NCBI GenBank assembly: GCA_000696115.1
Contig: JJOH01000023.1
Coordinates: forward strand, 43,114 to 107,113
DNA from: Streptomyces olindensis
Lineage (GTDB): Bacteria > Actinomycetota > Actinomycetes > Streptomycetales > Streptomycetaceae
DNA length: 64,000 nucleotides
Reading direction: 5' to 3'
This document shows positions 58,000 to 64,000 of the stretch, one piece after another (position 1 is the stretch's first letter; every line of letters begins with the position of its first letter). The position numbers and the translations under genes were made by a program. A model generated the notes under the pieces. The model did no database searches. It worked only from the letters and a program-made list of their open reading frames with translations, and had not been told where the DNA came from.

Positions 58000-60027
58000 C
58001 AACTTGAGAGTGAGAGCCGACTGGAGTGCCGCCGGGGTCGTCCAGGCCGAGCGGGCTCCCGCGTACGGGGTGCCGAACGCGGTCGTGCCGAGCAGCTGCT
58101 GCTTCTGCGTGCCCTCCGGCGCGGTCACCGGGATCTGCGTGCCGGACGGTGCCGTGACCGTGACGGTGCCGCCGATCCGGTACGCCGTCACGCTGCCGTT
58201 CGCCAGGGCGGTCTGCCAGGCGGCGCGGCGCTGCACCTCGGTGCCGATGGCGCTGTGCCGGGGGTTCTCCAGCGGGGTGTCGTCGGCGAACAGCGCCCGG
58301 TAGTCGGCGAGCACCTTCTCCATGACCGGGTAGAGCAGCCGGTCCTCGGCCAGGTTGGACTGGTGCGCGTAGTGCGGCCGGGGGTCGCCGGCGAGGACGT
58401 GCCCGAGGGCGGTGCGGGCCTCCTGCGGGACGATGTGCTCGGCGTAGCCCGTGTCGGGGTCGAGCGGCTCGTCGAGGCAGGTCGAGGTGGGGTTGTCCTC
58501 GCAGACGCCGCTGCCGCCGTCGGCGCGCGAGGTGTAGACCCAGTTGTACTCGTCGGCCATCTCGGCCGCCGTGCCCACGTTGTAGTACACGTTCATCGGG
58601 TGGCGGGGCACGGTCAGCGCCTTGCCGACGGCCCGCTGCTCGGGCTCGCGGGAGTTGTCCGAGGCGATCCACTTCACGCCGGTGTCGGCGAGGGCCCCGG
58701 CCAGGTGGGGGTTGTCGGCGGGCTGCTGGGGCAGGGTCTTCAGGCCCGAGTGCTCTCCGGTGACCAGTTCGGCGCGGTCGACGGGGAGGCCCTTGCGCAC
58801 GGCCCAGTCGTGGTTGTCGCGGATCTGCGCGGCGATCTCGGCGCGGCTCATGTACCGCGTCGAGCCGTCGGCGTTCTTCGCGCAGCTCCACGGCACGCTG
58901 GAGGTGTCCTGGACGCAGCCGAGGAAGGGGTGCGTGTAGGTGTGGTTGACCCAGCGGTACTCCGCCTTGTCGGCGAGGAGCCGGTCGGTGAGGGCGTCGG
59001 TGCCGCCGTGCTCGGTCTTCCACTCCTCGCCGGAGCCGGCGTTGTAGACCATGTCCATGGTGAAGCCGTGCTCGCGCTGCCACTGGGCGGCGTAGGCGGC
59101 GTCGTCGGCGGTCATGCGGATCGGTGTGGTGCCCTCGCCGTCGCCGCCCGCGCAGTCGAAGTCGCCCGGGGTGCAGTTGCGTGCGGTGTCCCAGCGGCTG
59201 TCCGGGGCGAAGACGTCGTCGACGTGGACCGCGAACGAGTTGCGGGTCTGCCCGAGGTGCACGCCCTGGGTCAGCCACTCGACGATGCCCCGGGCCAGCA
59301 GCCGGAACTGCTGCTGGTTGCCGTTGTAGGCGAAGGTCACCACGAGTTCGCGGCGGCCGTCGTGGGCGTACTCGCCGACGAGGCTGCCGCGGCCGGTGCC
59401 GCCGGGCACGGGGATGTCGACGTAGCTGGTGAAGCCGGTGCGCGGCCGGGCGACATAGCCGTAACTCTCCTGGACGCCCGGCGCGTTGTCCTCGAAGCGG
59501 AACGCGCCGTCGAGGTAGCCGAACCAGCCGGCCTTCCCGGCCGCGGTGACGGACGCCTCGCGCCCGTCGAGGGTGCCCGCCCAGCCGCCCTCGCTCGTGT
59601 AGTCGAGGCCGACCTCCGGGTGTGCCCAGGTGTAGGCGTCGACCTGCGGGATGCCGAACGTCTTCTCGTAGGTCTCCAGGACGGTCTGCTCGGCGGAGCC
59701 GGCGCCGAACGGCGCCTCGTTCGGCAGGACGACGCCCTGGTACTTGGCGCGGGGCCGGCCGTTCACGGTGTCGCTCAGGAACGACTCGGTGATCCTCGGG
59801 CGGCCGGTGTCGTTCAGGTCGACGGTCGTGTACGGGATGCCCGTGCTCCTGAGCTGGGCGGTGACGGCCCGGACGGGGCTGTCGCCGTTGTCCACCACCA
59901 GCACCCTCAGGTCGATGCGCGGGGCTTCCGCGGCCGCCGCCCCGGGCGCCGTCGCCCCCGCCGTGATCAGGCCCGCCGCCGTCACCGCGGCGGCGGTCTC
60001 TCTCCATCTGCGCGCACGCTGCGCCAT
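57994..60027 (-). CDS. Secreted Agd3-like (CE18-type) exopolysaccharide deacetylase
   Basis: 677 aa. Sec signal (RRWRETAAAVTAAGLITAGATAPGAAAA), an N-terminal domain with IDLRVLVVDNGDSPVRAVTAQLRSTG (about 35-250), then a NodB-like deacetylase domain. Its metal motifs are Asp270-Asp271 in FAVHVDDVFAPD and HxxxH His362/His366 in VNHTYTHPFLG; a C-terminal region follows. This order resembles fungal Agd3, which deacetylates GalNAc in galactosaminogalactan. ATG 60027 with GGAGGGACC is a strong start. It is first of the five-gene set; 97 bp and a dispersed repeat separate it from the PelF-like gene. Confidence 0.82.
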   Translation of the reverse strand: MAQRARRWRETAAAVTAAGLITAGATAPGAAAAEAPRIDLRVLVVDNGDSPVRAVTAQLRSTGIPYTTVDLNDTGRPRITESFLSDTVNGRPRAKYQGVVLPNEAPFGAGSAEQTVLETYEKTFGIPQVDAYTWAHPEVGLDYTSEGGWAGTLDGREASVTAAGKAGWFGYLDGAFRFEDNAPGVQESYGYVARPRTGFTSYVDIPVPGGTGRGSLVGEYAHDGRRELVVTFAYNGNQQQFRLLARGIVEWLTQGVHLGQTRNSFAVHVDDVFAPDSRWDTARNCTPGDFDCAGGDGEGTTPIRMTADDAAYAAQWQREHGFTMDMVYNAGSGEEWKTEHGGTDALTDRLLADKAEYRWVNHTYTHPFLGCVQDTSSVPWSCAKNADGSTRYMSRAEIAAQIRDNHDWAVRKGLPVDRAELVTGEHSGLKTLPQQPADNPHLAGALADTGVKWIASDNSREPEQRAVGKALTVPRHPMNVYYNVGTAAEMADEYNWVYTSRADGGSGVCEDNPTSTCLDEPLDPDTGYAEHIVPQEARTALGHVLAGDPRPHYAHQSNLAEDRLLYPVMEKVLADYRALFADDTPLENPRHSAIGTEVQRRAAWQTALANGSVTAYRIGGTVTVTAPSGTQIPVTAPEGTQKQQLLGTTAFGTPYAGARSAWTTPAALQSALTLKLP

Positions 60028-60395
60028 GGTCCCTCCCCCAGAAGATCCGGAATCCCCTTGCGGTCGAACAGAGGAGGATCCGTGGAAATCATGCAAAGCG
60101 GCGAGCAGGGCGCTCACCGGATCCCGATGAGTGTGACCCAGTTCACCGACATAGAGGATCAAGAAATGGCCACTACGCCACCGACAGGTGAACGCCTGCA
60201 GGAATGAGCGAACCAGGCCACGCGCGTAGTCTCGTCGTCGAGTGTTCGCCGCACCGGGGAAGGCCCCGCGAGACCAAGGCCCTGAGGTCGGAATAGGGTC
60301 GGTCGCCGACCGACCCTCAGGGTCGGCTGTCGGGCCCGGTCGACCCACACCGTTCGACCACAGCAACTTCACATTGGAAGCGAGATTTCACCACC
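60028..60395. other. Divergent intergenic region, deacetylase / pepA
   Basis: 368 bp without a supported gene. A short open stretch (60090-60207) has A/T-rich third positions unlike local genes, so I do not call it. The right part holds repeated AGGGTCGG motifs including a near-perfect palindrome. Promoters for both flanking genes should lie here. Confidence 0.5.
60295..60326. promoter_or_regulatory. Palindrome plus extra half-site upstream of pepA
   Basis: AGGGTCGGTCG and its exact reverse complement CGACCGACCCT are separated by one base (60295-60317), followed by a third AGGGTCGG at 60319-60326, 70 bp before pepA. The arrangement suggests an operator for pepA or for the divergent exopolysaccharide operon. 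Confidence 0.45.
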
Positions 60396-61922
60396 GTGAC
60401 TGCTCTCACTCTCAGCACCGCCGCGGCGCCCGGTCTGCGGGCCGACGCGATCGTGATCGGTGTCGCCAAGGGTGCCAAGGGGCCGGTCGTCGCACCGGGC
60501 GCCGAGGCCGTGGACAAGGCGTACGACGGCAAGCTCGCCGGCGTCCTGGAGACTCTCGGCGCCTCCGGTGCCGAGAGCGAGCTGACGAAGCTGCCCGCGC
60601 CGGCCGGCTTCAAGGCACCGCTCGTCCTGGCGGTGGGCCTGGGCGCGGTCCCGGAGAAGGACGCCGACTACGACACCGAGGTCCTGCGCAAGGCCGCCGG
60701 CGTCGCCGCCCGCGCCCTGGCCGGCTCCAAGAAGGCCGCCTTCGCCCTGCCGCTGACCGACGCCGCCGACGCCGGCGCGATCGGTGAGGGCGCGCTGCTC
60801 GGCGCGTACTCCTTCGACGCGTACAAGGAAAACGGCAAGGACCCCAAGGCGAAGAACGGCAAGGCCCCCCTCGCCGAGGTGGCCCTGCTGGGCGGCAAGC
60901 CCCGCGACAAGGCGTACAAGGCGGCGGTCGAGCGTGCCGTCGCCGTGTCGGAGGAGCTCAACCGCGCCCGCGACCTGGTCAACACCCCGCCGAACGACCT
61001 GAACCCCGAGTCGTTCGCCGCGATCGCCCAGGCCGCGGCCAAGGAGCACGGCATCAAGGTGCAGGTGCTCGACGAGAAGGCCCTGGCCAAGGGCGGCTAC
61101 GGCGGCATCCTCGGCGTCGGGGCCGGCTCGGCCGCGGGACCGCGCCTGGTGAAGCTGTCGTACACCTCGTCCAAGGCGAAGAAGCACCTCGCCTTCGTCG
61201 GCAAGGGCATCACGTACGACTCGGGCGGCATCTCGCTGAAGCCGGCCGGTCACAACGAGACGATGAAGTGCGACATGAGCGGTGCGGCCGCGGTGTTCGC
61301 CGCGGTCGTCGCCGCCGCGCGCCTCGGCCTGGAGGTCAACGTCACCGGCTGGCTGGCCCTCGCCGAGAACATGCCGTCCGGCTCCGCGACCCGTCCGGGT
61401 GACGTGCTGCGGATGTACAGCGGCAAGACGGTGGAGGTGCTCAACACCGACGCCGAGGGCCGACTCGTGCTGGCGGACGCCCTGTGGGCGGCGTCGCAGG
61501 AGAAGCCGGACGCGATCGTGGACGTGGCGACGCTGACCGGGGCGATGGTGCTGGCGCTGGGGAACCGGACGTTCGGGATCATGGGCAACGACGACTCCTT
61601 CCGCACGGCGCTGTACGAGGCGGCGGAGGAGGTCGGGGAGCCGGCGTGGCCGATGCCGCTGCCGGAGCACCTGCGCAAGGGGATGGACTCGCCGACGGCC
61701 GACATCGCGAACATGGGCGAGCGGATGGGCGGCGGGCTGGTCGCCGGTCTGTTCCTGCGCGAGTTCGTGGGCGAGGGCATCACCTGGGCGCACCTCGACA
61801 TCGCCGGGCCCGCGTACAACGAGGGCGGGCCGTTCGGGTACACGCCGAAGGGCGGCACGGGCAGTGGTGTGCGGACGCTGGTGCGGCTCGCGGAGCTGAC
61901 GGCTGCGGGCGATCTGGGCTGA
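60396..61922 (+). CDS. pepA: Leucyl aminopeptidase, M17 family
   Basis: Removes N-terminal residues from peptides in the cytoplasm; hexameric dizinc enzyme. 508 aa. Metal and catalytic motifs are complete: VGKGITYDSGGISLKP, MKCDMSGAAAVF, and NTDAEGRLVLADAL. The N-terminal 170 residues are the regulatory M17 N-domain. GTG 60396 follows a palindromic motif. In M. tuberculosis the related pepB also precedes the lipoyl E2 gene. Downstream is a dispersed repeat and then lpdA. Confidence 0.95.
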   Translation: MTALTLSTAAAPGLRADAIVIGVAKGAKGPVVAPGAEAVDKAYDGKLAGVLETLGASGAESELTKLPAPAGFKAPLVLAVGLGAVPEKDADYDTEVLRKAAGVAARALAGSKKAAFALPLTDAADAGAIGEGALLGAYSFDAYKENGKDPKAKNGKAPLAEVALLGGKPRDKAYKAAVERAVAVSEELNRARDLVNTPPNDLNPESFAAIAQAAAKEHGIKVQVLDEKALAKGGYGGILGVGAGSAAGPRLVKLSYTSSKAKKHLAFVGKGITYDSGGISLKPAGHNETMKCDMSGAAAVFAAVVAAARLGLEVNVTGWLALAENMPSGSATRPGDVLRMYSGKTVEVLNTDAEGRLVLADALWAASQEKPDAIVDVATLTGAMVLALGNRTFGIMGNDDSFRTALYEAAEEVGEPAWPMPLPEHLRKGMDSPTADIANMGERMGGGLVAGLFLREFVGEGITWAHLDIAGPAYNEGGPFGYTPKGGTGSGVRTLVRLAELTAAGDLG

Positions 61923-61961
61923 CCTTCGCCTGAGAGCCCGGTCTCGTCCGTCGTGTGGCGA

Positions 61962-62006
61962 GTGCGGGGGCGTGGGGGCTGTTCGCGCAGTTCCCCGCGC
62001 CCCTCG
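61962..62006 (+). repeat. Dispersed Streptomyces intergenic repeat, copy 7
   Basis: GTGCGGGGGCGTGGGGGC, then TGTTCGCGCAGTTCCCCGCG and CCCCTCGC, between pepA and lpdA. Confidence 0.85.
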
Positions 62007-62194
62007 CGCGCGGCTCATCTGAACGTGGGGCGTCTCACACAGCAGCCCGGCGTCTCCTTGTGTGCTGACAAGTGCGAAGATGGGGCTCGGCAGGACAGGG
62101 CCCCACCGAAGGGCCGAAGAACGAGCGGCCGGACACCAGCCGCCTGCCGGTCAGTGAAGACCGGCTCACGGCGCACATGCATGGAGGACGTGAC

Positions 62195-63583
62195 GTGGCG
62201 AACGACGCCAGCACCGTTTTCGACCTAGTGATCCTCGGCGGTGGCAGCGGTGGTTACGCCGCGGCCCTGCGCGGGGCGCAGCTGGGCCTGGACGTCGCCC
62301 TGATCGAGAAGGACAAGGTCGGCGGCACCTGCCTGCACCGGGGTTGCATCCCCACCAAGGCCCTGCTGCACGCGGGCGAGATCGCCGACCAGGCTCGCGA
62401 GAGCGAGCAGTTCGGTGTGAAGGCCACCCTGGAGGGCATCGACATCGCCGGGGTCCACAAGTACAAGGACGGCGTGGTCGCCGGCCTGTACAAGGGTCTC
62501 CAGGGCCTCGTCGCCTCCCGCAAGGTGACCTACATCGAGGGTGAGGGCCGCCTGTCCTCCCCCACGTCCGTCGACGTGAACGGCCGACGGGTCCAGGGCC
62601 GCCACGTGCTGCTCGCGACCGGCTCCGTGCCGAAGTCGCTGCCGGGCCTGGACATCGACGGCGACCGGATCATCTCCTCCGACCACGCCCTCGTGCTGGA
62701 CCGCGTGCCGAAGTCCGCGATCATCCTGGGCGGCGGTGTCATCGGCGTCGAGTTCGCCTCCGCGTGGAAGTCCTTCGGCACCGACGTCACGATCGTCGAG
62801 GGCCTGAAGCACCTCGTCCCGGTCGAGGACGAGAACAGCTCCAAGCTGCTCGAGCGCGCCTTCCGCAAGCGCGGCATCAAGTTCAACCTGGGCACCTTCT
62901 TCGAGAAGGCCGAGTACACCCAGGACGGCGTCAAGGTCACCCTCGCCGACGGCAAGGAGTTCGAGGCCGAGATCCTGCTCGTCGCCATCGGCCGCGGCCC
63001 GGTCTCCCAGGGCCTGGGCTACGAGGAGCAGGGCGTCGCGATGGACCGCGGCTACGTCCTGGTCGACGAGTACATGCGCACGAACGTGCCGACCATCTCC
63101 GCCGTCGGTGACCTGGTCCCGACCCTCCAGCTCGCGCACGTCGGCTTCGCCGAGGGCATCCTGGTGGCGGAGCGTCTGGCCGGTCTGAAGACCGTTCCGA
63201 TCGACTACGACGGTGTCCCGCGGGTGACGTACTGCCACCCCGAGGTCGCCTCCGTCGGCATCACCGAGGCCAAGGCCAAGGAGATCTACGGTGCGGACAA
63301 GGTCGTCGCTCTGAAGTACAACCTCGCGGGCAACGGCAGGAGCAAGATCCTGAACACCGCGGGCGAGATCAAGCTCGTTCAGGTGAAGGACGGCGCCGTC
63401 GTCGGCGTCCACATGGTCGGCGACCGCATGGGCGAGCAGGTCGGCGAAGCCCAGCTGATCTACAACTGGGAGGCGCTGCCCGCCGAGGTCGCGCAGCTCA
63501 TCCACGCCCACCCGACGCAGAACGAGGCGCTCGGCGAGGCCCACCTGGCCCTGGCCGGCAAGCCCCTCCACGCGCACGACTGA
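62195..63583 (+). CDS. lpdA: Dihydrolipoyl dehydrogenase (E3)
   Basis: Reoxidises dihydrolipoyl groups of 2-oxoacid dehydrogenase complexes with FAD and NAD. 462 aa. FAD loop LVILGGGSGGYAAA, redox disulfide Cys46/Cys51 (GGTCLHRGCIPTKALLH), NAD loop AIILGGGVIGVEFAS, second FAD site ISAVGDL and the His-Glu pair in HAHPTQNEALGEA are intact. GTG 62195 follows GGAGG by 7 bases. The E2 gene begins 62 bp downstream, so E3-E2 are co-expressed. Confidence 0.97.
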   Translation: MANDASTVFDLVILGGGSGGYAAALRGAQLGLDVALIEKDKVGGTCLHRGCIPTKALLHAGEIADQARESEQFGVKATLEGIDIAGVHKYKDGVVAGLYKGLQGLVASRKVTYIEGEGRLSSPTSVDVNGRRVQGRHVLLATGSVPKSLPGLDIDGDRIISSDHALVLDRVPKSAIILGGGVIGVEFASAWKSFGTDVTIVEGLKHLVPVEDENSSKLLERAFRKRGIKFNLGTFFEKAEYTQDGVKVTLADGKEFEAEILLVAIGRGPVSQGLGYEEQGVAMDRGYVLVDEYMRTNVPTISAVGDLVPTLQLAHVGFAEGILVAERLAGLKTVPIDYDGVPRVTYCHPEVASVGITEAKAKEIYGADKVVALKYNLAGNGRSKILNTAGEIKLVQVKDGAVVGVHMVGDRMGEQVGEAQLIYNWEALPAEVAQLIHAHPTQNEALGEAHLALAGKPLHAHD

Positions 63584-63645
63584 CCCCCTCGGTCGACGAA
63601 CGCGACGACAGACTTCCGCACTTTCCGTAAGGAGCAACCGAAACC

Positions 63646-64000
63646 ATGGCGGTTTCCGTAACCCTTCCGGCGCTCGGCGAGAGCGTCACCGAGGGCACTG
63701 TCACCCGCTGGCTGAAGGCCGAGGGTGAGCGCGTCGAGGCCGACGAGCCGCTGCTCGAGGTCTCCACCGACAAGGTCGACACCGAGATCCCCTCCCCCGC
63801 GTCCGGCGTGCTGTCCTCCATCAAGGTCGCCGAGGACGAGACCGTCGAGGTCGGCGCCGAGCTGGCGCTGATCGACGACGGCAGCGGCGCCCCCGCGGCC
63901 CAGGAGGCCCCGGCCGCCGAGCAGGCCCCGCAGGCCCAGCAGGTGGCCGAGCCCGCCCCCGAGCCGGCCGCGGCCGCCCCCTCCACCGAGCAGGCCGCCC
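63646..64000 (+). CDS. sucB: 2-oxoacid dehydrogenase E2 (dihydrolipoamide succinyltransferase), 3' end beyond window
   Basis: The 118 visible residues are a lipoyl domain (VTLPALGESVTEGTVTRWLK, lipoyl Lys43 in EVSTDKVDTEIPSPASG) followed by an Ala/Pro/Gln linker. ATG 63646 follows AAGGAG. In actinobacteria this E2 often carries two or three lipoyl domains and serves pyruvate and 2-oxoglutarate dehydrogenase together with the upstream lpdA. The catalytic domain is outside the window, so succinyl versus acetyl specificity cannot be judged. Confidence 0.9.
   Translation, partial: MAVSVTLPALGESVTEGTVTRWLKAEGERVEADEPLLEVSTDKVDTEIPSPASGVLSSIKVAEDETVEVGAELALIDDGSGAPAAQEAPAAEQAPQAQQVAEPAPEPAAAAPSTEQAA

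Noticed and set aside
60066..60207. Short open frame ending at 60207 (MSVTQFTDIEDQEMATT...)
   Set aside because: Third positions are A/T rich, unlike real genes here, and there is no good ribosome binding site.
1..64000. CRISPR arrays, insertion sequences, phage or integrative element borders
   Set aside because: No regularly spaced direct repeats, transposase or integrase genes were seen; codon and base composition are uniform.

Overview
The window reads as chromosomal DNA of a Streptomyces species. G+C is very high with strong GC3 bias, GTG starts are frequent, many genes overlap by 4 bp (ATGA or GTGA), Tat, Sec and lipoprotein signals are common, and a PimB-type mannosyltransferase and an actinobacterial cytochrome bcc-aa3 locus are present. 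No integrase, transposase, CRISPR array, rRNA or tRNA was seen. The gene order matches what I remember of the S. coelicolor SCO2131-SCO2181 region. It also follows the M. tuberculosis Rv2187-Rv2215 block (fadD15, pimB, NlpC/P60, trpD, ctaE-qcrCAB, ctaC, adoK, erpA, cobT/cobS, pep, lipoyl E2). This synteny is from memory, not from a search.

1-20.8 kb: a truncated acyl-CoA ligase, cholesterol oxidase, PimB-like mannosyltransferase, a GT87-like membrane transferase, a divergent MATE exporter/PadR regulator pair, a metallopeptidase lipoprotein, two tandem NlpC/P60 wall hydrolases, a NYN/YacP nuclease-like protein, a rhomboid protease coupled to a RAM-domain protein, an OmpR-type two-component system, an SLC13 carrier with glycerate kinase, and a cysteine desulfurase-like enzyme behind a SAM-IV riboswitch.

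21-38.7 kb: the respiratory block, with trpD, ctaE-qcrC-qcrA-qcrB and ctaC-ctaD-ctaF, all on the minus strand and tightly overlapping. Between and around them lie a degenerate receiver protein, an L,D-transpeptidase, a cysteine desulfurase-TusA fusion, adenosine kinase, ErpA and NadA. ErpA, the desulfurases, the Rieske protein and the Fe-S enzyme NadA make an iron-sulfur theme.

38.8-53.4 kb: an AcrB-type RND pump with a NarL-type two-component system, PspA with its partner PspAA, a DUF3043 membrane protein, a methyltransferase carrying an in-frame repeat insertion, and a dispersed cobalamin nucleotide-loop set (an MBL-CobU fusion, CobT, CobS) mixed with membrane proteins and a second methyltransferase.

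53.4-60.0 kb: the most interesting region. Five minus-strand genes, most overlapping by 4 bp, encode an Agd3-like secreted polysaccharide deacetylase, a PelF-like GT4 glycosyltransferase, a multi-pass membrane protein, a spherulin-4 (GH135-like) protein and a GH114-like lipoprotein. This is the gene set of fungal galactosaminogalactan clusters combined with a Pel-type synthase, and it suggests a cationic galactosamine exopolysaccharide system in Streptomyces.

60.4-64 kb: leucyl aminopeptidase, dihydrolipoyl dehydrogenase and the start of the 2-oxoacid dehydrogenase E2 (sucB), cut by the window end. Seven copies of a dispersed intergenic repeat (core TCGCGCAGTTCCCCGCGCCC) punctuate the window.
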